Below, piece by piece: positions 19,631 to 27,515 of a DNA stretch of 64,000 bases. The notes below the pieces were generated by a model, which was given only the letters and a program-made list of their open reading frames with translations, was not told the origin of the DNA and ran no database searches. Source of the DNA: an uncultured Flavobacteriaceae bacterium (GTDB lineage Bacteria > Bacteroidota > Bacteroidia > Flavobacteriales > Flavobacteriaceae). Location: assembly GCA_949372605.1 (NCBI GenBank), contig CASIAE010000004.1, forward strand, positions 38,400 through 102,399, given 5' to 3'. The translations under genes were made by a program, and so were the position numbers. The number at the start of each line of letters is the position of its first letter. The first letter of the stretch is position 1.

Positions 19631-20086
19631 TTAATCAATACTGATTTTTGAGTTAATCTCAATCCAGTATCCTTGAGGATCCCTTAACCATATCTGTTTT
19701 ATTCCATCTTTTCTACTCTGAACAACCCCAGCCTCTAATTTGTAATTAGTAAAGACAATATTATTCTTTTTTAAATGATCAATAAATTTGTCAAAATCTA
19801 CTGGACTAAACGCCATATGGATTTGTTTTGGTGTTTTTTGTATTTCTTCATTCGAAAAAATAAGATGAATTTCTTTACCCTCATAGTTAGCAAGCCACCT
19901 GTGAGTATATTTTGTCCCAACCAGGGTTGGAATGTCTTTAAAGTCGAGAATATCTCTGTAAAAATCTCCAGTTATTTTTAAATTATTTACGGGTAATGCT
20001 TGGTGATCAAATTTCAGATTACTTTGCGATTTTACTGAAAATATTATTCCAAAAAGGGTGATAAATAATATAGTTATTCTTTTCAT
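19631..20086 (-). CDS. secreted VOC (glyoxalase/bleomycin-resistance fold) protein
   Basis: 151 residues with a signal peptide ending near SVKSQ. A single VOC module of paired beta-alpha-beta-beta-beta units follows, with candidate metal ligands H28 (FDHQALPV), a central histidine in KQIHMAF and a glutamate in YWIEINS. VOC proteins include lyases, dioxygenases and binding proteins. Secreted flavobacterial forms are common and uncharacterised. It is on the same strand as the NagB-like gene, 116 bases upstream. Confidence 0.75.
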   Translation of the reverse strand: MKRITILFITLFGIIFSVKSQSNLKFDHQALPVNNLKITGDFYRDILDFKDIPTLVGTKYTHRWLANYEGKEIHLIFSNEEIQKTPKQIHMAFSPVDFDKFIDHLKKNNIVFTNYKLEAGVVQSRKDGIKQIWLRDPQGYWIEINSKISID

Positions 20087-20245
20087 AGAATTGATTTTAA
20101 TTCACAATATACAAATTCTAAATTATTTTTATACATGATCGCTAAAATCAATGCAGTCTTTGGATGGAAGCCGTTGATGATAAGAAGTATGGTGGTTCTA
20201 TCTTGCGTTTTTATACATCTAGTTTATAAATACAATAACAACACT

Positions 20246-20386
20246 ATGGGCAGGATAGCAGGACAACCAAATAAACTTACCACAGAAGTAAAAAACAAAT
20301 TACAGACAGTATTGGATGAGGTAGTGTCACAGTTTGACCATAATTCTATGACTACAGACCAAAAAATAAATCTATTTTCCTTTTAG
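20246..20386 (+). CDS. small GRxxG-type protein ending in a repeat-derived tail
   Basis: From the ATG at 20246 (an upstream in-frame start at 20135 adds an unlikely leader) the protein reads MGRIAGQPNKLTTEVKNKLQ... and ends MTTDQKINLFSF. The opening resembles the GRPKGSxNK motif of the 35475 gene and of phage or mobile-element small proteins. The end runs into repeat FR1. A TAG replaces the TGG found in other copies, and past it the same frame continues GYTGEMGM then stop. So either the tail is cut short by a point mutation or this is a decaying gene. Confidence 0.4.
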   Translation: MGRIAGQPNKLTTEVKNKLQTVLDEVVSQFDHNSMTTDQKINLFSF

Positions 20387-20433
20387 GGATATACTGGTGA
20401 AATGGGTATGTAACCTAATCCCTGCTATTCTCT
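20360..20433 (+). repeat. dispersed repeat FR1, copy 1
   Basis: Contains the core encoding KINLFSF, stop, GYTGEMGM, stop, followed by the shared 3' flank ACCTAATCCCTGCTATTCT. It lacks the 5' half present in copies 2-4. It is joined in frame to the end of a GRxxG-type small protein. Confidence 0.75.
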
Positions 20434-20475
20434 AATCCCTATTCAACCCCCTTTTGTAGGTTTTGTTATGTCAAC

Positions 20476-21534
20476 TCATTTTGTTAAATTTTTCGATGTT
20501 GCTAATGCAATCACTCTACCACTATCACCTACGGCATTGTAAAAATGGTAGACAATATCCTTCCATTTTATTACCCAAGGCTTGTGTGCGTATTTATTAT
20601 CAAAATTTTCAGATGGTGCTATTAAGTCTTCTCCATCCCAATCTGTCCAATTTATTAAATCGTATGAGCAGGCAAATCTTTCAAAAGCACCGGGTTTCCA
20701 AAACGCCCCAAAATAAAACATTACGTAAATATCACCGATTTTTGTAATCTGTGCATCACCACAAATGCCTTTTCCTCTCGTGACAACAGGGTTTTCTCCA
20801 TATCGTTTCCACGCAATCATATCGTCAGATACTGCCATTGCAATGCTTTCGTAGTCGGTAGTATCTCCCTTAGCGTTATAATACATAACGAAGGGATGTC
20901 CTGTATGTTTGCTACTATCGCGAATGACTAAGCTTTTGTAGATGGTTTTGTTCTCAAACCAACGAACATCTTCATCTTCGGGAGATAAAATAGGAGAATT
21001 ATTTGTATTCCATTCGTCAGCTTCGGTTAAAGTAGTGGAATTTGCCAAGCCAATTTTTAATGTGCCGGTCTCATATCCTGCCGCGTTTCCTCCCAAGTAG
21101 GTCATCCAGTATTTGTCTTGATAATTTTCTACTGAATAATCACCACCCCAATCGGTGCTAATAAGTGACACGTATCCAGCTTTTTGGTTGGCATCCCATG
21201 TATTTTCTGTAAACGACAATATTTTTCCTTTCGATTTCCAATTGAGCAAATCATCACTTACTGATAACCAAGTTTCATAACCTTGACCATCAAAAACAAT
21301 GTAAGTCATATACCAGAGGTCATTTTCGCGAAAGATGGTTGGACTGTCAACCATCTTTGTCGAATCAGGATGTTGAACAACGACTCCATATTTAAATGGA
21401 GTTTTAATCTCATTGAAAACTGCCTCCATTTCTTCTTGAAGTACTAACTTATTTATTGAAGTATCTATTTGATTGCAACTAAATAATAATATTACTGTCA
21501 TTGAAATTAAGGATAGATTGAATATTGTTTTCAT
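20476..21534 (-). CDS. beta-propeller glycoside hydrolase-like lipoprotein (GH43/GH117/GH130 type)
   Basis: 352 residues with a lipobox (LLFSC, Cys20). Five-bladed propeller features recur: DSPTIFRENDLWYMTYIVF, ETWLSVSDDLLNWKSKGKIL, ESIAMAVSDDMIAWKRYGE and FERFACSYDLINWTDWDGED. The repeated pattern of 'xxSxDLxxW' strands is typical of GH43, GH117 and GH130 enzymes. Acidic residues in DSPT and GDAQI could form the active site. It faces away from the sigma factor gene at 21941, so both may be driven from the region between them. Exact family and linkage specificity cannot be assigned. Confidence 0.75.
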   Translation of the reverse strand: MKTIFNLSLISMTVILLFSCNQIDTSINKLVLQEEMEAVFNEIKTPFKYGVVVQHPDSTKMVDSPTIFRENDLWYMTYIVFDGQGYETWLSVSDDLLNWKSKGKILSFTENTWDANQKAGYVSLISTDWGGDYSVENYQDKYWMTYLGGNAAGYETGTLKIGLANSTTLTEADEWNTNNSPILSPEDEDVRWFENKTIYKSLVIRDSSKHTGHPFVMYYNAKGDTTDYESIAMAVSDDMIAWKRYGENPVVTRGKGICGDAQITKIGDIYVMFYFGAFWKPGAFERFACSYDLINWTDWDGEDLIAPSENFDNKYAHKPWVIKWKDIVYHFYNAVGDSGRVIALATSKNLTK

Positions 21535-21666
21535 GTTTACAGTAATTAATACACTTCAAAATTATATAAAAAATAAAGAGTGGGGCTTAATTCTAGAAAA
21601 GATGCAAAGCACACCACCTATTCCAGAAAATGAGTATTAAACTTAAAAGACCTTAACTGGCTCTCT

Positions 21667-21686
21667 ACTGTCAGTTAATAGACAGT
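21667..21686. other. small inverted repeat
   Basis: ACTGTC and GACAGT flank an 8-base AGTTAATA loop, just upstream of FR1 copy 2 in the divergent region between the propeller enzyme and the sigma factor. It may be a structured end of the repeat. Confidence 0.35.
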
Positions 21687-21688
21687 TG

Positions 21689-21832
21689 AAACCCCAAAAA
21701 ATCCAACCTAAAACTCTCAATTCAACACCCCACCCCTTCAAAATAATTCTATTTTCCTTTTGGGGATACGCTGGTGAAATGGGTGTATAGACTAATTCCT
21801 GCTCAACCCAAGTTTAAAATATTTATTATATT
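21689..21832 (+). repeat. dispersed repeat FR1, copy 2, plus the leader block shared with 10578
   Basis: A full-length FR1: CCCCAAAAAATCCAACC at the left, then a frame reading KTLNSTPHPFKIILFSFWG and YAGEMGV then stop, then the CTAATTCCTGCT flank. Directly after it comes a block CAACCCAAG plus TTTAAAATATTTATTATATT (to about 21832) that matches the PQQ leader at 10578. It lies 100-250 bases ahead of the sigma factor start. Confidence 0.75.
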
Positions 21833-21940
21833 TAAATTATTAAAACCCACTAGTAAGTTTTGAGAATATTATTCTTACTTACATATTAAAAATAAATATT
21901 GATTTTTTCTGTGAGTTTAGATGTTTTTTAAAATGTAAAC

Positions 21941-22502
21941 TTGAGTAAAAAAAACAAAATACTACATATCGATAATGAACAACATCTAAAAAAAACCTTT
22001 GTAAGCATCTATGAAGAGAATTTTGAAAGATTGATTCGTTATGCTTTCTCTATAACTAAAGAAAGGGGCTTAGCTGAGGATGTAGTTTCCGAAGTTTTTA
22101 CCAATTTATGGGATAAAAGACACCGGCTAAATAAAATAAGAGAGATAAAATTTTATCTTAATACATCGGTAAGAAACCAAGCCATTAATATAATAACAAA
22201 GAACGCTAAACTACCCGTATCAAAAATAAGTAATGAATTTATAGATTATAATACCCCCATAGACATTATTGATCCTGAAAAGTTATTAATGGGAAAAGAA
22301 TTAGAAGAAATAGTCTCTAAAATGGTTTCTAACTTACCTCCTCAAGCAGGCTAAAGTTTATAATTTATCCCGAAATGAAAAATCCAATGAACAGATTTCA
22401 ATTGAAATGAGAATCTCAAAGAGAACGGTAGAAAACCATCTTTACAGTGGATTAAAAAAACTTAAAGAAGCAATGAGTAAATATTTTGAATCAGAAGATT
22501 GA
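21941..22502 (+). pseudogene. ECF RNA polymerase sigma factor, split by a one-base insertion
   Basis: The frame from a TTG at 21941 encodes sigma region 2 (ERLIRYAFSITKERGLAEDVV, then EVFTNLWDKRHRL) and linker, then stops at NLPPQAG. Region 4 continues in the next frame to 22502: KVYNLSRNEKSNEQISIEM, then RISKRTVENHLYSGLKKLKE, a typical helix-turn-helix. Removing one T from the GGCTAAAG at about 22350-22357 restores one 186-residue ECF protein. This FecI-like sigma would be held by the FecR at 22807 and would drive the susCD operon. If the frameshift is real, the locus has lost its own activator; otherwise it is an assembly error. Confidence 0.85.
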
Positions 22503-22806
22503 ATATTCATTTAAAAATGGTCAATTTTTTAGGGTTAAATATTTAAAGTCCATTTCCTGTTTTCTGAAGATCATTTTCATTAAGCACCCTCATGTTTCAA
22601 AAATTAATAAGCAATTGTTTTAATCATTTGTATCAAACGATTAAAGAATTTAACAACCACAAGACTAAACATATTTCAATAAAATCAACTTTTTTATGTT
22701 ATTTTTTTATTAAAAACAATGTATTTATGATTTTTTCGTAAATATGTGATGGGCACTAAGTATTTAAGAACAAAAAAGACTCTATATAATTAACAGATAA
22801 AGCTAA
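22503..22806. other. 304-base spacer between sigma and anti-sigma genes
   Basis: No coding frame is supported. It is rich in A/T with long T and A runs (around 22680-22740) and probably holds a separate promoter for fecR-susCD, possibly the target of the ECF sigma. No firm motif could be assigned. Confidence 0.4.
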
Positions 22807-23976
22807 ATGGAAAAACTTCTTTATAAATATCTTAACAACAAGCTGACTGAAGATGAAGTTAAAGAACTTCAAGCATGGCTAAAAAAGGATAAGGATAACC
22901 TTAGGGTTTTTGAGAATATCGTTGGAGATTGGAATTTATCGAACAATTACATTGATAATACCAAAGAAAAAGTCCTTTCTCAAATTCTAAGTCAAAACAA
23001 ATCAATTGCTAAAGAGACATCTATTCATAGAACGTTATGGAGCGGGGCTGCTAAAAAAATTGCCATAGCTGCAGCAGCTGTAATTGCCTTGTCTGTTTTG
23101 AACTTATATGATTTTGGTTTTAATAGTGATGAAAGCTCGGTTGTTGACACTTTTCAGGCGATTGAATCCGGAAAATCTAAGGCAATACTTACACTTGATA
23201 ATGGTAAAAAAATAGATTTAGTAGAAGAGCAAAACCTCAATTTGGAATCGGACGGAACTACCATTATTGGGGGAGGAAATTCCATCACTTACTTCAATAA
23301 AACATCTGACTCAAAAAAACAAAAATACAATTCACTAAAAACACCTCGAGGGGGGGAATTTTTTATTACCCTATCAGATAGCACCAAAGTTTGGTTAAAT
23401 GCTGAATCCGAGCTCAAATATCCTCTGGTTTTTTTAGGGGATAAAAGAACAGTTGAGTTGAAGGGTGAAGCCTTTTTTGAGGTGGCCCCCAATCAAAATA
23501 TACCATTTCAAGTTGTTTCTGGGGATCAAATTATCGAGGTACTTGGAACATCATTCAATGTTTCTTCCTATCAAGATGACACAGAAGTGGTTACCACCCT
23601 TATTGAGGGAAAGGTTAAAGTAAATCAAAAATTTGGAGACAAAAAAAGTATTATTCTATCTCCTAATGAACAGAGTATATTAAATAAGGAAACCCTTAAA
23701 ATAGAGAGTTTTAAAATTGATCCAGCTCATTTTACATCATGGAAGTCAGGGAAATTTTATTTCCGACAACAGAAATTGAAAGATATTACCAAAGTATTAT
23801 CTAGGTGGTATGATGTAGAAATCTTCTTTGTTGATTCTGCTTCAGAAAATAAACGATTTACGGGTAGATTTAAGAGGTATGAAAATTTTGATCATGTTCG
23901 ATCAATAATTGAATTAACTGAAGAAGTAACTTTTGTCAAAAAAGGGAAAACAGTAATAATTAAGCAACGAAAATAA
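22807..23976 (+). CDS. FecR-family anti-sigma factor
   Basis: 389 residues: a cytoplasmic sigma-binding domain (1-80, starting MEKLLYKYLNNKLTEDEVKE), one membrane helix (about 84-102), a periplasmic FecR beta domain (TPRGGEFFITLSDSTKVWLN, then FFEVAPNQNIPFQVVSGDQI) and a C-terminal DUF4974-like domain (LKDITKVLSRWYDVEIFF). The domain relays binding of substrate-loaded SusC to the ECF sigma. It sits directly between the sigma and susC genes, the standard order for such trans-envelope control in Bacteroidota. Confidence 0.93.
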   Translation: MEKLLYKYLNNKLTEDEVKELQAWLKKDKDNLRVFENIVGDWNLSNNYIDNTKEKVLSQILSQNKSIAKETSIHRTLWSGAAKKIAIAAAAVIALSVLNLYDFGFNSDESSVVDTFQAIESGKSKAILTLDNGKKIDLVEEQNLNLESDGTTIIGGGNSITYFNKTSDSKKQKYNSLKTPRGGEFFITLSDSTKVWLNAESELKYPLVFLGDKRTVELKGEAFFEVAPNQNIPFQVVSGDQIIEVLGTSFNVSSYQDDTEVVTTLIEGKVKVNQKFGDKKSIILSPNEQSILNKETLKIESFKIDPAHFTSWKSGKFYFRQQKLKDITKVLSRWYDVEIFFVDSASENKRFTGRFKRYENFDHVRSIIELTEEVTFVKKGKTVIIKQRK

Positions 23977-23998
23977 TTTTTAAATAAGTGTAAAAAAA

Positions 23999-24020
23999 AG
24001 GGAATGGTGGAACATTCCCT
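23999..24020 (+). promoter_or_regulatory. hairpin between fecR and susC
   Basis: AGGGAATG pairs perfectly with CATTCCCT around a GTGGAA loop, 23 bases after the fecR stop and 56 bases before the preferred susC start. There is no T-run behind it, so attenuation or mRNA processing is more likely than full termination. It may set the fecR:susC expression ratio. Confidence 0.5.
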
Positions 24021-24075
24021 CTCAAATCTAGTACAATGCCTATTAAAACAATGTTTAACTAAACAAATCAAATTT

Positions 24076-27000
24076 ATGAAAAAGTATGATGCCCTGAATA
24101 TTTTCGGGCGAAAAAATTTAATCCAAATTATGCGATTATCTGTAGTCTTCTATTTTTTTTCAATTACCCCCGCTATTAGCGCTTACTCTCAGACAGAATT
24201 AACAATTCGCTTGAGCAACGTTGAAGTGGGACAGGTGATTGATGAAATTATGAATCAAAGCGAATATGATTTCTTTTATAGCTCTGAATTATTTGCAGGT
24301 TTACCAAAGGTAACGATCAATTTAGAAAAAGTATTTCTTGATAAAATCTTGAGAAATATTTTACCAAATAATTTCATTTTTGAAATTCGTGACAAAGAGG
24401 TCATAATCAAGAAAAATCCAAAAAACCTTTCACCTAATTCAATTGAGGTAAACCAAGAAGAACAAAAAAGAACAATCAGTGGAACGATTTCTGATTCTGA
24501 TGGTAGCCCTCTACCAGGGGCATCTATTTTGGAAGTGGGTACAGAAAATGGAACAACTTCAGATTTTGACGGAAAATTTACAATGCAATTAGAAAATGAA
24601 GACGCAGTGTTGGAAGCTTCATTTATTGGTTTTGAAACGACTGAGCTTATTGTAGGATCATCTGATAATGTGAGTATTTCCATGAATGCTGAAGATTCGT
24701 TTTTGAATGAAGTTGTAATTACATCTTTGGGGATTTCTAGAGAAAAAAAATCACTTGGATATGCTGTAACTACAGTTGATGGAGATAATGTTAATACAAT
24801 TAAGGATAATAACTTAGCAAGTTCACTTACGGGTAAAGTTGCAGGATTGCAGATAACAGGAGCAGGATCTATGGGTTCTGGTTCAAGAATCACAATACGT
24901 GGTAACAATTCGTTAGGCGGAAATTCTCAGGCACTTATTGTTGTGGATGGTATGCCTATCAATTCTTCTTTACCATTGAGTAGGGAGGGTAATCAGAGAG
25001 AGCGTGGAGCTAATGATTCAGGTGGACAACCAAGCTTCGAGCCGAGTATTTCTGGTGGTGGTATTACTGATATTAACCCAGATGATGTTGAAACTATCTC
25101 TGTACTTAGGGGACCCAGTGCAGCAGCACTTTATGGTTCAAGAGCTGGTAATGGAGTAATACTTATTACAACAAAAAAGGGTTCGCGCGATAATAAAATT
25201 GGGGTAACATTAAAAACAAACCTATATGCAGATACTCCTATGTTTTTACCAGATTTTCAAAATCAATATGGTCAAGGTTCATTGGGGGCTCCAAATTTAG
25301 ATCGCTCCGCCGGCACCTGGGTTGCTGAGTCATGGGGAGGGAAACTAGATGGTTCTCAGCAACCATACTATGATGGGACAACAAAACCCTATAGCGCACA
25401 ACCAAATAACGTTGAAAACTTTTTTAGAACAGGAATGCGAGCAATTACAACTCTTTCTGTTGACAAAGGATCAGATGCTGGCTCTATTCGATTTTCTTAC
25501 ACCAATAACTCTTCCGAATCAATTGTAGAAAATTCGGATTTAAACAGCCATAATTTTAATTTAAGGGCAGTAGCCAATGTTTCTGATAAATTAACTCTTG
25601 ATACTAAAGCTACCTATTTTACCCAAGAAGTCAAAAACAGGGCATCTACAACTGGAGCTCAAGGTAGCATGGCTTTCTTATATCGTATGCCAAGGAATGT
25701 TGCGATTGATGGTTTGCGTGATTATCAAAAGAAAAATCCGTCAACACCAGAGGATTTTGCAGTGAGTTCTTATGGTGACCAAGAAGGAAACCCTTTCTGG
25801 CAAACTCTTCATGATGAAACTAATGTCCGCAGAAATAGATTTTTAGGCTATGTTAAAATAAATTATGAGTTTACAGACTGGCTCAGTGCGTTTGCGCGTG
25901 TAGGTGCTGATGTTACTAACGTAAGAGAGAACACTCTCTATAAGCCAGGACATCACTTTATAACTACTGGGTCAATGAGCCTTGGAGAAAGCACATTTAA
26001 CGAGTTAAACTCTGAATTCTTGGTAACTGCAAAGCATCAGTTTACAGATAAAATAAGCGTTATAGCTAACGTAGGTGGTAACTTATCTAAAAGGAGTTCT
26101 GAAGGAATGATGGTTTATGGTTCTGATTTTAAAGTTCCAACGAAGTTTTTCATGTCGAACTTAAATTTGGTTGCTGCACCTGAAGAAGCACCTCAGGCCA
26201 TTAAAAAAGTAAACTCTTTCTACGGGGCTTTAAATTTAGCGTACGATAACTTCTTGTACCTAGATGTATCTGCTCGTAACGATTGGTCATCTACTTTAAG
26301 TGAAAATAATAGATCCTTCTTTTATAGTTCTGCGAGTTTATCCGCGATACTCAATAAATTTATTGACCCAGAGCAGAATTTTTTCAATCTTTTTAAAGTT
26401 CGTGCTAGTATAGCTGAGGTTGGTAATGATACCGATCCTTACCAGCTAGCCCAAACATATGACGTTCCTGGTAAAGGCTACCTTGGACTAACTTCTCTGA
26501 GCAACAAACCAATTAAATTAAACGCAGATTTAAAGCCTGAAACGGTAACTTCTTCCGAATTTGGATTAGAATTAGTCATGCTTAATAATAAAGTTTCCTT
26601 GGATGTAACTGTTTATAATACGGAAACTAAAGATTTAATCTTTGATGTTCCAGTGCCAGCATCTACAGGTTTTTTGTTTAATAGATCAAATATTGGTTTG
26701 GTAACTAACAATGGTCTGGAGATTTCACTTGGTGCAGCCTTAATCGACAATAATGATCTTTCTTGGAACACTTCACTTTTTTACTCCAAAAATGAAAATA
26801 AGATTGAAGAGTTAATTGATGGACTTGATAAGTTTGTATACAACACTTCCACTGACGGTAATTTAACTGTTGGTGCAACTAAAGGTGGGAGCATAGGTGA
26901 TATGTATGGTAGAGTTTTTACTGGTGAAACCGATGCAGGTGGTTTACCACTTGGATCAGCGGGTGCAACAGAACTATTAGGAAATGCACAACCTGATTTC

Positions 27001-27504
27001 TTAGCCGGATGGTCTAACACTATTAAGTACAAAGATTTCTCTATGAGTTTCTTAATTGATGCTCGCATAGGTGGTCAAATTTATTCACAAACCTCCGCTG
27101 ACTTAGACAGATATGGTGTGTCAGAAAGAAGCTTACAATACCGTGATACAGGAATAACTGTAAGTGGGACTAATACAGGATCAGGTTCTGCAAATACGGA
27201 AAGTATTTCTAGTGAAGAATATTGGACATCAATGTCTGAAATTTCTGGCAACTATGTTTATGACCAGGACAATATAAGATTTAGAGAATTATCTATTGGG
27301 TATAATGTTCCTAATGTGTCTTCGATTGGACTTGAGAGTGCAAACATTCAATTAGTGGGTAGAAATTTATTCTTCTTCTCTAAAAGTGCTGAAGACATTG
27401 ATCCTGAAGCCATGTTAGGTACAACAATTGGAGTGCAAGGTATGTCACACAACGCAATGCCTACCCTAAGAAGTTTGGGCTTGAATTTAACTTTGAATTT
27501 TTAA
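24076..27504 (+). CDS. SusC-like TonB-dependent receptor with STN signalling domain
   Basis: About 1142 residues from the ATG at 24076, which precedes a good signal peptide (MRLSVVFYFFSITPAISAYS); an in-frame start at 24004 would run through the hairpin and is less likely. Domains: STN (about 35-100), a carboxypeptidase-like regulatory domain (RTISGTISDSDGSPLPGAS), the plug (GKVAGLQITGAGSMGSGSRI; VLRGPSAAALYGSRAGNGVI) and a 22-strand barrel ending in phenylalanine. It imports glycan oligomers across the outer membrane with SusD, using TonB energy. The STN domain contacts FecR, so import is coupled to transcription. Confidence 0.95.
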   Translation: MKKYDALNIFGRKNLIQIMRLSVVFYFFSITPAISAYSQTELTIRLSNVEVGQVIDEIMNQSEYDFFYSSELFAGLPKVTINLEKVFLDKILRNILPNNFIFEIRDKEVIIKKNPKNLSPNSIEVNQEEQKRTISGTISDSDGSPLPGASILEVGTENGTTSDFDGKFTMQLENEDAVLEASFIGFETTELIVGSSDNVSISMNAEDSFLNEVVITSLGISREKKSLGYAVTTVDGDNVNTIKDNNLASSLTGKVAGLQITGAGSMGSGSRITIRGNNSLGGNSQALIVVDGMPINSSLPLSREGNQRERGANDSGGQPSFEPSISGGGITDINPDDVETISVLRGPSAAALYGSRAGNGVILITTKKGSRDNKIGVTLKTNLYADTPMFLPDFQNQYGQGSLGAPNLDRSAGTWVAESWGGKLDGSQQPYYDGTTKPYSAQPNNVENFFRTGMRAITTLSVDKGSDAGSIRFSYTNNSSESIVENSDLNSHNFNLRAVANVSDKLTLDTKATYFTQEVKNRASTTGAQGSMAFLYRMPRNVAIDGLRDYQKKNPSTPEDFAVSSYGDQEGNPFWQTLHDETNVRRNRFLGYVKINYEFTDWLSAFARVGADVTNVRENTLYKPGHHFITTGSMSLGESTFNELNSEFLVTAKHQFTDKISVIANVGGNLSKRSSEGMMVYGSDFKVPTKFFMSNLNLVAAPEEAPQAIKKVNSFYGALNLAYDNFLYLDVSARNDWSSTLSENNRSFFYSSASLSAILNKFIDPEQNFFNLFKVRASIAEVGNDTDPYQLAQTYDVPGKGYLGLTSLSNKPIKLNADLKPETVTSSEFGLELVMLNNKVSLDVTVYNTETKDLIFDVPVPASTGFLFNRSNIGLVTNNGLEISLGAALIDNNDLSWNTSLFYSKNENKIEELIDGLDKFVYNTSTDGNLTVGATKGGSIGDMYGRVFTGETDAGGLPLGSAGATELLGNAQPDFLAGWSNTIKYKDFSMSFLIDARIGGQIYSQTSADLDRYGVSERSLQYRDTGITVSGTNTGSGSANTESISSEEYWTSMSEISGNYVYDQDNIRFRELSIGYNVPNVSSIGLESANIQLVGRNLFFFSKSAEDIDPEAMLGTTIGVQGMSHNAMPTLRSLGLNLTLNF

Positions 27505-27515
27505 TATTTAACAAA

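Noticed and set aside
20463-20747. Plus-strand frame opposite the beta-propeller gene
   Set aside because: Antisense to a clear propeller repeat pattern; no start context.
24004-24075. Earlier in-frame start for the SusC gene (MVEHSLSNLVQC...)
   Set aside because: It overlaps the fecR-susC hairpin and puts 24 residues before a normal signal peptide; the ATG at 24076 is better.
24276-24908. 210-codon open frame antisense to susC
   Set aside because: It lies fully inside the strongly supported susC gene, has no leader motif and reflects codon periodicity.
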